Below, piece by piece: positions 48,001 through 59,489 of a stretch of 64,000 bases of DNA; positions within the stretch are counted from its first letter, which is position 1; the number at the start of each line of letters is the position of its first letter. The translations under genes were made by a program, and so were the position numbers. The stretch is from NCBI RefSeq assembly GCF_000003815.2, contig NC_049983.1:6468022-6532021 (forward strand). The letters are read 5' to 3'. The notes under the pieces are model-generated. The model was not told where the DNA came from, made no database searches, and was given only the letters and a program-made list of their open reading frames with translations. The stretch is from Branchiostoma floridae (taxonomy: Eukaryota > Chordata > Leptocardii > Amphioxiformes > Branchiostomatidae).

Positions 48001-51000
48001 TAACAATTGTTGAACTAACAGTCATAAACTTGACAAGCTTTTAGAGTTTAAGTAGCACTCTCCATGGAGTCCAAACTAAATGTAGGAAATTCTAGACACA
48101 AGCCCAGTTCACCCAGAACATCACACGTGTGCCAAGGGGCAGCTCACAGAACATATTACATTTCCACTGGGCTCACCACTGTTGGCTAACTAGCAGGCTG
48201 TACCAGAAACATCAACAAACACAGGAGCTGCCAAATGGATCCAACACAGCACAGGTTACAAGAGGACATGTTTGTTGGTTAATGCACCACAGTGTTGAAG
48301 TACATGTAAAAGTATACTTACGGTTTTCAAGGTCGGGAACTTGTTGTAGCATCACCTTTTTTTTTTGTTTTCTTATTCAAGATTTTTTTTTCACATTTCT
48401 TTTTTACACGTAAGTATACAGATTAGGCTATGCTAATTTGATTGTATGGATAACATCAATTTTCAAACAGTTTTCCACCAAACTGCATATCATATAAAGC
48501 AGCTGCAAAATGAGCAAATATTTGCTGAAAATTAAACAAAAAATATCAGTATGAACAGATAGCAGTATCATAGAATGACAAGTTAATTTCAAAGTCAAGG
48601 AAGAAGATGTGAAAGACCAGAAATGAATTATCTTTTGTTCGGTACAGTACCATGCCCTATGTATTTAGTCTTTTGTTAAACCTTCCTGACCAATTAGATT
48701 TCATAATGAAGGCTTTTCTTTGGCCGAACATTTTATTGGCACACTCGCATATGTTTTGTAGTTGTCATCCATATAATCAAATCAACATAGCCTTAGGTCA
48801 TTTTAGCCTTAGCCTAAAATATATATGGTTATTTACTCTAATGATCTGCAGTAAAAGTGTAAAGAGTTTACCTAGCCATGTGGTGTATTTATTAGGTAGT
48901 GTGTCAGGGGTACAGATTTGTCATGAGATCCCCCAGTACAAGTTTGTGTACCCAACCCTGGGGTGAGGCCTGCTGGGATAGGTAAGGTACAGATAAATAA
49001 ACCCTGCTGCTCACAGATCAACTATGGGGACAGCAGGTGTGGATGGAGGGAAACCTTACATCCCATAGTAGGGTGTTTGGCTCAAAGCCCAGATGTCCTG
49101 GGTTTGAATCCCCTGATATGCTCGCACATTGTGCCCTTGGGAAAGGCACCTTACACAACTTTCCTCACTTCACTCAGGTGAAAATGAGTACCTAGCTTTG
49201 GTTAGGTTCCTCAAGTAGGACATTAAAAGGATCCTGAGTTATAGGTGTAAACACACAAACACAACCTAAAACAGTACCCCCTTTGCAATTGGAGGCGAAA
49301 CTCCTTCCCCTGAGGTAGCAACCTGTTGAATCATATGATATGATGATATGGATCCCTTTCAATTGGAAAGAATTTATGAAATCTGAATAACTTTTAAGTT
49401 ATAGATACGTAATCTGGTTAAAGATATATTTGACTCTTAAAGGCATACAGGTCCTGACAAAAAATAAAGATATAGTGTAGAAGGATACTCAGCATAGTTC
49501 AAGAACTGTAGCACAAGTGTTACCGGGTAAGTGTATAACGAATGCCTTTCCAAATCTACATGTTCTTGTTTCTGCCCTTGTTATACAGGCTGGACAAGTA
49601 TGCAAGTCTGATAGAGAATGCTGTCTACAAAGCTCTGGCAGACGATAAGGTAAGATACACAATCTTCATGCACCAATGTCATTGAATGAAAATCATGCTG
49701 CATTTTTTCTTATCTTGCTTTGGATTCAGAAGGCTCCTGGATAACCCAAAGAATTAAACACAGTTTGCTGCTCCAGTGCCAAAAATGCCAAACCCTTGGG
49801 CTACTGCTGCCCAAAGACCTGGCAAATGTCTGAAATACTTTCCACATGTTTAAGATCAGTGTCAAAGTCAGGCGGATACAGACAGTTTGATCAGGTGTTG
49901 GGAACCATCATAGTGACAGTGAAACTGTATCCAGGATGTTGGGGGGATGCGGTTAATCTCCATGCAGAAACGTGGGGGCCAGAGCGGAAATTGGCACATT
50001 TTTCAAGAGCTTTTTTTTCTGTCCTTCGGGAAAAGAGCTTTCTTCCTACTCTCGGACCAGAGGTTTTGCTTCAGCGTATATTGGATGTCTAGTGGACAAA
50101 AAGAAAACTAGAAAGCCCAATAAAAACTCCTGAAAAGACATTAAAAACAAGCCATGGCCAAACCTCTGCTTGGAGAATGTCGAAAACAAGCTGGGCCAAA
50201 CCTCTGCTTGGAGAATACTTTTTCCCAGGGCTTTCTTCACAAAGGTTCAACTGAAATTGAACCGTTGTGATTACTGTAAATTCAGAAATTTCTGCAGTGG
50301 TTTAATGCTCACCAATGTTTTTGCTGGGAACTTTAAAACCACCGCAAAAATGAATGAATCCTCTATCCTCCTACCCCTTTGTTTCAACCCTAAACTTAAA
50401 AGTTAAAACTGTCGTGAACACTCCATTTCCTCCCTACTGCGAAATTAAATCCCAGTATCAGGAAATAACAGCAACTTGTTCAACATGGTCAGAAAATAAC
50501 CATAAAGCATTGAAATCCTCAAAAGAAGTCATGTAGAAAACAACATCCTTTCTTAGAGTGAACACCCTTCCTGCCTTGTGTTCACTGTGACCAGGCAAAC
50601 TTCCTTGACACACCATTGTTTGTTTGAAGTTCAGTTCTAGTCCAGTTGTTTTGAGACGAGTGCCTTTCTGGGTGTGTTGAGGAAACATAGCTGGCCTTTC
50701 CGCAGGCTTTGTGTGGGTTATATTTTCACAGGTGTTCAGTGAGGATCTACCCTTTAAGTGTATATATACATTGTGACAGCTGTGATTGATTGGTGCGCAA
50801 GATTAGGGTTGGCTCTCGGACTTAAACTCACTTCTATTTGTGCAGTGCACATAGCTGTATACTGAGGCAACATGGGTTGTTACCTCCATGAACAGAGGAG
50901 GTATCGTTTTGGCATATATATAAATCTGTCTGCATGTCTAGATGTTTGTTTACGTTTCTGGATATTTGCGGTCAGTATAGATAGATTATGATAATATTTG

Positions 51001-53391
51001 GTTTGTGGATAGGGGATGGGAAGAAGAAGGTCAAGGTTGATTATGTCCTCTGGTGTGTGGCCTTGTAACTTCCCATTTTTGTATCTTTTGTCCTTGGTTT
51101 TCTGTGGTCATGATTTTTTTGGTGGCAGATAGCTTTTGATAAGGAACAGTAGCATAGGTTTGGGGCCTCCTAGCAGCTAGTTGTACACGTAGTCAGGGTT
51201 GATTATGCCATCCCCACCCCCCAGTGTGTGACCTTGGTACTGCAGCAGAACTTCCATTTTTGTATCTTTTGTCCTTGAATTACTATTGTCTTTTCTATGA
51301 CAGATAGCTTTTAATGTAGGGAACATGCACATGGTGTGGGTTTGTGGCCACCTAACAGCTTGTTTAAAAGGTGACTTGTCTTAGCATTCCAAGGAAACAT
51401 CTTCAGCAGCATTCTAAGAATTTTATGTTTCAAGCCTGGTGCACTTTCTAGTATATAACTAGCAGCATCCTCACTAGGGTCCAGTTGATTGACAGGGCAC
51501 CAAATTGTCAGGTAATTAGATTAGTTAGTGTGGCACCTCTCTGTACACCAGATACCAGAGGTGAGTGGCACCTTAACTTGTTAGGAGGAGGAACATGTTG
51601 AAGGAGTTAGAGGGGATTCATTTACTGCAGACCAGGAGAGATGGAGAATCCCTAGTGATGGTGCCTATGACCACTTGGTGTGTCATTAGCTTATACAGGG
51701 TTTATGTCTGGATTTAGCTTTGATTCATCTCAGACAGCAACACATAACCAAAAATCATCATGATCAGTCAACCCCTTCTTGAGTTATTCTTTTCCAAAAC
51801 AATTGTGAAACAAAATATTGGCACCAGCTGTTCAAAAAAAGCAGACGGGGCCTGAACCTTAGCACGACTATCTCTCCTTCCCTAGAGCTATCTACCATTG
51901 AAAAGTGATGACCAAATACAGCATATCCAAGACACGAGATATCAAAACCAGTAGTTTGGCTGCAGTACCATGTGAAGCCAGCTAGGGGTCCAAAAATTGA
52001 TAATTTTTAGGTCTTATCAAGACCTACTCACATACAAAGTATCGCGAGAATCCACTTGCATTCTTATGTTATCGTGTTGACAGACGGACAGACAGATACA
52101 CGAACGCTGACAAAATCATACTTTACAAAGGTAAAAGAAATACATACTGGTAATGGTATAGGTTTACATGGAGGTGGTAAAGAATATTTACCTATTGAAA
52201 AATGACTTATGGCCTGATGATCACAAGTAAGAGTTAGATGATATAGATTAAAACAAACTAGATTGTGAATTAAGTAGATTGTTAGGTTTGACTTTCTGAT
52301 CAATTAAAGGAAAAGTCATGATAGTCAACTTTTGCAGCCAAACACGAACTTCCCTTAGTGGTACAGTCGAAGTGAATAGGCTTTTGTTAGGAAATGTTGT
52401 TCATCCCCTTGTGTATATTCTGGGTATACATGTACATGTGGAGGAAACATCTGAGGACTGCTGTAGAGGTGGTATCCCTGTGTAGGAAAGGTCAAAGGTC
52501 AGGTACGGGTCTGTTGTCGCCCCTGAGGAAACCAGCAGGGTGGCACCAAATAAGATCCGCACATGTCAGTCCACATCTTGGCAGGAGCTTTGAACTTGTT
52601 TTGTTCCTGGTACTGGCAAATGGCCTCTTGTTAGTATCAAAGTACATGTACATGTATGATCAAAATGCCATTGTAAGATGCATCTTACAAAAGCCAATCA
52701 AGTATTACCATGATTATAAAGCTTCTTCCTTTTCTGACATTTCTGCTATTTACAGGATAATCTTGTCAATAGCCTAAAACTTCTCTGTAGCCTGGAGCTT
52801 ATGATATACATCTGGAATTTTACAGCTGCTGCAAAAAAAATAACAAGAGGTGAACCTTCACTAGTATAAATATGATTGAAAACATGTTGTTACAACTTGT
52901 ATTCTCTGTTGGCCAATCTTGGTAAATAGAGAATACATTTCAATACAATTTTATTTCTCCTCACAAAGTTGCTCATATGCAGTACACTCAGAGCTAGATC
53001 TTGACTGACTGTGTTGTCAGAAACTTTGTTTCCCAGTAATTCCTTTAAGGTTTCCGTCTGAACCGTTACTTCTGTATCTTCTAAAGCTAACCCAGTCCTG
53101 GTAAATAGTGGCTACATTTGAAGTGACATGTTTATATCATCTCACACAGAGACTGGTATGCAGTGCTTAGACTTACATCCTCTCACACATCTTGTGTGCA
53201 GCTGTAGAGGCTGATAGTGTTGAGATAAGTGTAATCCTGGGCAGGGAAGGTTCCTTAGCAACCCTCACTGACACCTTAACACTGGTGTTGTATGTGTATA
53301 CTTAGTCTTAGGGCTTTTCCATTTGCCAAGTTCATGAGGCATGATCAAGAAATTTTTTTGCTTGCTTGCTCTCTCACTCATACTGGCTAAG

Positions 53392-53455
<64 letters not shown>

Positions 53456-54837
53456 GCTCTCTCTCTCTCTCTCAGGCTCTCTCTCTCAGGCTCTCTCTCT
53501 CTCAGGCTCTCACTCATTTGAGCTCAGAATTGTCCCATGACAAAGGCCTCCGCTTCTTCCTGTTCTACATAACTTAGGATGTATATTTCTGTCTTAGTTT
53601 GTGTCTTTTATTATCTGGCTAATACACATTATTTCTTTGACTTTCCACAGATTCTCTTTCTCTACTCCCTTCAACTGCTGTTCTCTTAGAATCACAGTTA
53701 TTTCACACACACCCCTTCCATCTCCATTTCTACCTTCACTCGAGACCTCCCATCTTGAAGACTTTTAACAATACCTAGAGACTTTCCCGGTCAAAGGTCG
53801 CTAGGTGGTCATGACCTTGACTTGCCCTTGCCCCTGTATTATTTGTTTGCGCCCCCTCCATGTTGAAGTTGTTATAAGGAGACATGAAGTAGACCATTAT
53901 GTCCCATAGGAAGCTGTTCTAGGTTAGGAACAGGAAGGGATCAAGTTTGTAGTCAGTGGGGGGGTGAGCATAAATGTGGGTCTAAATCTGGTCTGTAGAG
54001 AGGTGAAAACCTTGTTATTTTCTCCATTGCTTTGCAGTATTTTTGCCCTCAAAATTCTTCAACTAGTTTGCCGACGCTTTTTATGTATCTATTAGATTAT
54101 TGAGATTAGATCATAGTGTTTTTTATCAGGTAGATTGAGTTTTATGTGGTGTTTTAGTGGTTTTGATGGAGTTCAGGGTCAAGGGCATGGGGCCTTTATG
54201 TGGTTTTAAATGGCAAATTGAATACACATTAAGTGTACTCACTCTGTCTTTGTGTGTAAACTTTGACTATAAATTTGCTAGCACTGACTTGGAGACAAGG
54301 TATTACCAGTTCATTCTAAAGGTGAAAAAAGAAAAACAAATGTTAAAACAAATGATGACAATCTCATCTCTACTATGAAACCATTTGAAACAAACTTGAG
54401 CCGACGTTTACTGAATGTGCAAAATGTATGATTAGCAAACAGGAGAATTAACTTTGTAAAACCTCTTAAAGTCCCTTTTCCATTATTTGCCATTGCAGGG
54501 CAACCATAAGCCACCAAAATTGAATTTGTCAACCATAAGCCACCAAAATTGAATTTGTTTCCCTCCCTGATTTTATAATTCGAATATGATTAGAAGACAA
54601 GAAAATACACAAAAAATCTGTTCTTTTTCTGTGAAATTCGTTGAGCAATCTTTGGTTGCAGCACAGTTGCAGCCTCTAGTGAAAGTTGATTAAGGGACTT
54701 TTAAGAGAAAGAATTTCTGTTGATGATTCCTATGTGTTCCACAGATCCGTACCCCAGACCTGGGTGGTCAGCACTCCACAGTGGACATGGTGCAGACTGT
54801 GGTGAAGGAGGTGGAAGCACAGGCAGCAAAACTCTGA
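39028..54837 (+). CDS. IDH3G: Isocitrate dehydrogenase [NAD] subunit gamma, mitochondrial
   Basis: Regulatory subunit of the TCA-cycle enzyme that oxidises isocitrate to 2-oxoglutarate with NAD in the matrix. I model 14 exons: 39028-39105, 39658-39717, 40430-40453, 41159-41256, 41977-42092, 43011-43074, 44540-44602, 44958-45027, 45588-45721, 46278-46380, 46743-46889, 47515-47609, 49589-49649, 54745-54837. Phases join throughout, giving 401 residues (human gamma 393). The N-terminus is rich in Arg, Ser and Ala without acidic residues, as a mitochondrial signal. [34 protein letters not shown] (Lys232) and [12 protein letters not shown] are seen. Asn289 and Asn293 stand where the catalytic alpha subunit has metal-binding Asp, which with SRPQQFDV and [10 protein letters not shown] points to gamma rather than alpha or beta. 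Confidence 0.95.
39396..39561. repeat. Hexamer minisatellite (AGACAT/AGACGT)n in IDH3G intron 1
   Basis: About 27 units of six bases, AGACAT or AGACGT with AGGCAT variants, with an interruption near 39520. Open frames here are translations of the repeat, not protein. Confidence 0.9.
40430..40453 (+). CDS. IDH3G: Predicted 24-base microexon of IDH3G
   Basis: A pyrimidine-rich tract ends in TTTCAATAG before this segment and GTAAGTAT follows it. It encodes YSQQLATV in phase 0 and links GAAV to GASSKYGGR, so the reading frame holds with or without it. The human protein has a similar stretch with SEQ at this position. Transcript data are needed to confirm it. Confidence 0.55.
43568..43836. mobile_element. 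MITE with 'CTCCAAGCAGAGGTTTGG' ends in IDH3G intron 6
   Basis: CTCCAAGCAGAGGTTTGGCT at the left faces GTCAAACCTCTGCTTGGA at the right. A CTACTACGACTACTGCTGC microsatellite sits inside at about 43698-43748. Relatives are at 50050-50215, 56247-56405, 60480-60600 and around 61560-61670. Confidence 0.8.
44650..44770 (+). repeat. GGTCCAGGT dispersed repeat, copy 2, in IDH3G intron 7
   Basis: GGTACCGGTACAGAAAATTC is followed by alternating AGGTCCAGGTC motifs and AGTATGTGAAAACTTGTG, the inverse of 4651-4773. Confidence 0.75.
45115..45530 (+). mobile_element. Full-length tRNA-derived SINE in IDH3G intron 8
   Basis: The A box TAGCTCAACTGG (45127-45138) and B box GTTCAATCC (45176-45184) form a Pol III promoter. 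The body has GGGGAAGCACTAGCAACCCC and a 3' part shared with 27721-27995, ending CTTCTCATGAATAAAAAAAA. It lies in sense orientation just before exon 9. Confidence 0.8.
48426..48792. mobile_element. MITE with 'GGCTATGTTGATTTGATT' ends, copy 3, in IDH3G intron 12
   Basis: GGCTATGCTAATTTGATTGT at the left faces ATAATCAAATCAACATAGCC at the right, matching copies at 26511 and 26912. Confidence 0.7.
49005..49230 (+). mobile_element. Probable tRNA-derived SINE in IDH3G intron 12
   Basis: The B-box-like GGGTTTGAATCCCC (49101-49114) is clear, while the A box is uncertain. A GTGCCCTTGGGAAAGGCACC block follows, a common SINE body motif. Confidence 0.5.
50050..50220. mobile_element. Doubled end of the 'CTCCAAGCAGAGG' MITE
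   Basis: CCAAACCTCTGCTTGGAGAA occurs twice (about 50158-50178 and 50199-50219), preceded by AAAAAGAAAACTAGAAAGCC. The left arm is missing, so it is a fragment with a duplicated terminus. Confidence 0.65.
50276..50458. mobile_element. MITE of the 'CGCGGTGGTTT' family, decayed copy 3
   Basis: ACTGTAAATTCAGAAATTTC, CAGTGGTTTAATGCTCAC and ACTTTAAAACCACCGC match the family with many CpG losses, as expected for an old methylated copy. Confidence 0.65.
50900..54480. other. IDH3G intron 13, remaining part
   Basis: This 3.6-kb part of the intron holds diverged copies of the GGGCCTCCTAG dispersed repeat (50980-51190, 51200-51380 and 51960-52130), the CT microsatellite listed separately, and otherwise unassigned sequence. 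I see no nested gene. Confidence 0.45.
53393..53515. repeat. CT microsatellite in IDH3G intron 13
   Basis: About 30 CT dinucleotides followed by CAGGCTCTCTCTCT blocks. The Ser-Leu open frame over it is a repeat artefact. Confidence 0.9.
54501..54558. repeat. 29-bp direct repeat, two copies
   Basis: CAACCATAAGCCACCAAAAT followed by TGAATTTGT occurs twice in tandem without visible differences. Confidence 0.9.
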
Positions 54838-55676
54838 ACACCTCTGCAACATCACAAACATCAGGCAGCCAATTGCAAGCTCTGAACACCTGTTGTTTTT
54901 CCCTAAGACCTGACATTTATACACACACCAAGTGCTGTACTAGTAATTTATTTATTACACTTGAAACTTAGTCGTAAACATCTTACTGAAAGGATTCAAT
55001 GTTCATTTGATAGAAAATGTTTTTATAGGAGTTACAACATCAACAGCAACAAGCTCTAAGCACCTTTATCAGAAACATGTTTGCGTAAGGATCTGACTTC
55101 ATACACTCACCAAGTGCAGTAAACTATTCCATGATTATGCTATTCAGAATGGTCCTTTCATTTACAGTTGAGGAATGTATTCAGTGTTTATCTGAAATTG
55201 TTGTGGAATTTTTTACAAAAAACAGTGAAAGAGTAATGCTTTTTTTTCGAATGGGACTGTTCATTATATTAGTTCAAGGGAACCAATTTGACATATCTGC
55301 AATTGTGCATTGTTTATTTGTGTATCTCTAATATTTAATGAGAACTGGAGCCAACACAGTGTTGAATGATGTTGACTAAGACATACATGTACGTACAAGG
55401 TTTTGAACTGGTTTTCATAAAGACAAGAATGTTAGCCAGTTATTTTCTGTCATGTAAGAGTGCAATCTGTTGAACATAGAGGGCAACAAGATACGAGATA
55501 TTGTGTATTCATATGTTATTTGTGACTACCAGCAAAATGCTTTAAATATTACATGTATTTGAAAGAAATATGGTGTTCTTCAGTATCAAACTCATTTGGA
55601 CAAAATTGGTTTGTCAAAGTTCTACTATTTCTAAAGCTGTTTCACCTTTTTTAGGGCATTGACATAAATATATGTC

Positions 55677-55682
55677 AATAAA
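55677..55682 (+). terminator. Likely poly(A) signal of IDH3G
   Basis: AATAAA lies 840 bases after the stop codon, in an AT-rich 3' region without splice-like interruptions. A nearer canonical signal was not noticed. Confidence 0.5.
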
Positions 55683-56246
55683 GTGGACCCAAACTGGGTT
55701 TCAAACCTGGAGTTGGTTATTTTCGTGTTGCCCCATGACCTTGCTGTTGACCTTGTCCATAAAGGTCATGACCTTTCTGCACATAAAGTTTTGAGATGAT
55801 ATCCCTTGGAGTTTTTTTTTTTTAAATCAGCACAACGTTAGGTTAAAACTTTCACCTATATATATTATTTTTGGTGTTATAGAGTTCTTCAGATCCTATA
55901 GCACGTTTTGAGTTGGCAGCTGAGTGTATGCTGTCAACTCCATCAGGAATACTAGTATTTCTCAACATGCCTAACCTTGAAGGTGTTAACAAACTTGGCA
56001 CATCTGGGTCTCTTGGCAAAGTAAAGCCTAACCCATAGATAATTGGGATTTCACAGACCTAAATGTACATGCAGGTGGTTGCTTTGCAATTTTGGAGCAA
56101 GGAGGTTTTCACAACATGGTTGCTTAGAACTCTGTTGGCCATGGGGTAAACATGCAATACTGAATTCATGGCCAAGGGGGATCCTGAGAGAGTATGACTC
56201 TTTGACCACCCTCTTTTTGGCACAAGAAAAAAGACAGATGTAAGAA

Positions 56247-56405
56247 GTAAGGCTCCAGCTTGTTTTGGATGTCTATTTAGGTGTTTTTATTGAGCGTTCT
56301 GATTTGTCAGCCTGGCCGAAAGAAAACTAGATGAAATAGAAAGCCCAATAAAAATGCCTCATATAAAAAGACATAAACAAGCTGGAGCCTAACCTATGCT
56401 TGGAG
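56247..56405. mobile_element. MITE of the 'CTCCAAGCAGAGG' family
   Basis: GGCTCCAGCTTGTTTTGGATGT at the left faces AACAAGCTGGAGCC at about 56375 and the terminus TAACCTATGCTTGGAGTG. The inner AATAGAAAGCCCAATAAAAA motif recurs in sibling copies. Confidence 0.7.
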
Positions 56406-57639
56406 TGTAGGAGGGGATTGGAATTGGATCAAAGCCATTTTAGCATTAAAAAATTACGTGTTTCTAGGGAAATATGTGATATAGAAGGCTTCAGGTACTT
56501 TTTTACCAGGTGTGGAGTGTCGTTCTGACAAGTCCATGTTTGCTGGAATGTTTAATATCGACCCTTATCTCCTCATCTTCTGCAAGGTCAAGTTCGCAGG
56601 TTGGCAATGAAATGTACTTGTCAGTTCTTGGCCAATTCCCAACTACCAGTGTCAGGGTCAAACAGCCCTCTACAACTAATTTGTAAGTTTCATGTTGTCA
56701 ATAGCCTCTTTCAGACATCTTGCTACACTAATTACTATACATGTGTTAACATCTGTGTTGGTAAACTTTATCATTGAGCAAACTAGCCTTTATCTAACCC
56801 AAGACAAAGTGAATATCCTCTTGGACTCAATAAATCCGGATTCCTATGCAAGAGGAGTGAAGAAGCCCGTGCTCACCGTCCAACGTTGGACCGAGACGGG
56901 GGGCGACACAGGTTACCTGTCACCATGGCCATCTATACTGACGTCACGTTCCGGAAGCTGCACTCGTCCATTCCGTGAACAAGGCTGATGGAGTAAGCCA
57001 AAAATTTAGTTGGTTAGATTCCGTGTTGGTTAGATAAATTTTACTTTACCCCATGCTAAACGTAGCTATGTAGTCAACAGAAATGTATAGATCAACAATT
57101 CAGACAAGGGGGCACAGCTGCAAGTTCTTCTGGCAAATTACCACCCCATTCCTTTTTTCCTAACTCTCGCTTTTATTCAACAACCGAAGGTACATGTAGT
57201 ATGAAGTAGAGACGACCTTTCTACAGACTTGGATTTAAGTTACACAATATCCGCTTACTTTCCTTTAGGTATTCTCTTCACAGGCGATTTCAGGGACGTC
57301 TTGTTTTCAAGGCGACTTCACCACTTGCGTTTCTCAACAATTTGTTTCGCATCTCCGAGACTGCCAGAACAGTAGCAAGAGCAAAGGTCTCAAGGGAGTC
57401 ACGGGGATTATCAAATAAAAGTTATGTAAAGACAATTTCTTTACTGCCCAATGAACAAGCGTTAGGTGTATGTTTTTGTGTGTACATGTATATGATCAAG
57501 CCTGTTTCACCATGTGTGTGGCAAGTTAGAGAACCACACTAAAGCGATTTTCCTTTGTTTCCGCACTAAATGGTTTTCTCTAGATTTGTTTTCCTTGCTC
57601 GGAAAACAATTGGGCCCCTTGTAGGTAGTATTCATCATC

Positions 57640-58379
57640 CCTGGACCGTGTAACGAGCTAGTGTGGCCACGCCTCCTTCTAAGCCAGCTTGTCAATCAAA
57701 CCCTAGTCCAACAGAGTGCAAACTTTTAGTAAACAGTTTACTGTATGTTGCCAACAGTTGTGTCTCAGAAGATCTCAGAAGACACAAAGCAGAGGTCGTT
57801 TTCTCGAAGCTGTGTCTGCGTGGGACTCTTTCTAAGGATTTCTGAAGAGTTGCTATTTTCCTGTCAATTTTACAAGGATTTACTTTGTTTGACTTTACCG
57901 TAACTCCCGCTGTGTCTCACCGGGAAGTTTTTCTCACAGGAAGAGAGAAGAGTTCAGGTCATACGGAAATCGTTTACAGGATAAAGCTACTCGATTCTGG
58001 GACACAAGCCGAGCGCGCCAAGATATCGTCCCACTCTCCTGTCAGTCACTTTTCCAGTCCTGACACAACTAGGGCGAAGTCCGGGCTCGTTCAAGATTTG
58101 AAGGACGTGTCTCTGACTTCAAGATCGTATACTCGAATCCTTGCGGAGCTCCAAGAATTTGAGAAGGTTTTGGGGGTTGCCAAATTTTGAGGGATTTCGT
58201 TTCTGACATCCGCCCGATAGACTGCTCAAGCGGGGAATTGTTGGCATTGCTAAGCCATTGTGTAAGGAAAAGTACCTCACAGGGTTTCTATCCTACTGAC
58301 CAAGCTAGAGAGAAGGGAAAGCCACAAGCGGAGCAAGTCGGATTGTTTCGTGGATCTTTCTGCAAATATAAAGCAAAGG
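57640..58379 (+). other. Possible noncoding first exon ending at a strong donor
   Basis: A CpG-containing stretch of mixed composition ends in AAAG followed by GTGAGTGATA at 58380. Open frames inside (57885-58190 and 58187-58423) have no recognisable domain. No downstream exon is seen in the window, so this remains a guess. Confidence 0.25.
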
Positions 58380-58420
58380 TGAGTGATATTCCAACAGACG
58401 CAAATTGCCAGTTACATGTA

Positions 58421-58829
58421 TAGCCTCTACCAGGGTCCAATGTTGCTGGAAAATAGTGGACATTGGAATGATAGACTCATACTAGCTAGAATAGGAAACA
58501 GGGTCGCAAACGATACTATACTCCCCGGCAAGCTATTAACTCCTCTGGCCCGTTATCTGTCTATTTGACCACGTTCTACTATTAATTTTTCAGAGACTTG
58601 TGGAGCATGGTAAAGCAAGTAGAGGCTAGGAGAACAGTAGAAATTTGCCAAATAGATGAGAGATACATTGTAACACATACCTGAGGAGTTAGCTGGCCAG
58701 GGAGTACTTGTATCCAGGTTTGTACTAGTCCCAGCCAGCTGACTCCTCTACTCTGGCGTGTTATTTTGTCTATTTGGTCAATTTCTACTGTTATCCTGCG
58801 ACCTATAAGGAGCCTGGTAGAGGCTAATA
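58421..58829. mobile_element. Inverted-repeat element related to 2330-2491
   Basis: TAGCCTCTACCAGGGTCC at the left and GGAGCCTGGTAGAGGCTA at the right are inverted. Inner segments GGAGTTAGCTGGCCAGGGAG and CAGCCAGCTGACTCCTC also pair. An extra GTAGAGGCTAGGAG at about 58619 suggests a nested or rearranged copy. Confidence 0.65.
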
Positions 58830-59259
58830 ACTTCGTTGACAGCCTTGTATGGTCTCTAAACTTCATCGTTGGCCATAGAAACCACCACACTCGCTGATAA
58901 AACGTGTTGTTTTTACTTGTCCACGTAAAACTAGGCACTGTCTCTGCGTTTCCTTTCAAAATGTTTTTATCTTGAAAATTCATCGTCTTGAGCCAAGATA
59001 AGAACATACCAGTGAAAGTGACCTTGAGTCAACAAGTATCGAACTCAAGACTCGTTACTAGGATCTTGAGATAGTATCTGTCAGGACGTCCTGAAGTGCA
59101 CTTGTGGGATGTTTTCAATTGCACGGTATCGCAATGTTTGCGTTGGGGTTTAGTTTATAATGGTTGCCAGACTGGTTTGTGACATCCCTGCATGCCTGTC
59201 AGCGATAACGAGCTATGGAATGGCAAGGCTCCGGCTAATAACTGTGTGGGTATAGTACA

Positions 59260-59489
59260 TAGTCTCCTTCGCAGACTTCTAGGGTGGGTGTTTTCATTTT
59301 GAGGGGATCGCTGAGTCGCGAGTTTTAACATAAGCTAAAATACTCTATGCTGAGAAAGAGAGTTTTACGTGCGACGAAACCCCCTTTCCCAGCATAGCCA
59401 TAGAGAACCTTAGCCTATGTTGAAAATTGTGAATCAGTGCTCCGAAAAAAAATAAAAGTAGCCGTTCTAGAAGTCTGCGAAGAAGGCTA
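59260..59489. mobile_element. 230-bp MITE with 'TAGTCTCCTTCGCAGACTTC' ends
   Basis: TAGTCTCCTTCGCAGACTTCT-type left end faces CTAGAAGTCTGCGAAGAAGG at the right. Non-coding. A lone end of this family is at 24331. Confidence 0.75.

Noticed and set aside
53341..53577. Ser-Leu repeat protein
   Set aside because: It is the CT microsatellite read in frame.
58582..59007. 141-codon minus-strand open frame
   Set aside because: It overlaps an inverted-repeat element and has no family resemblance.
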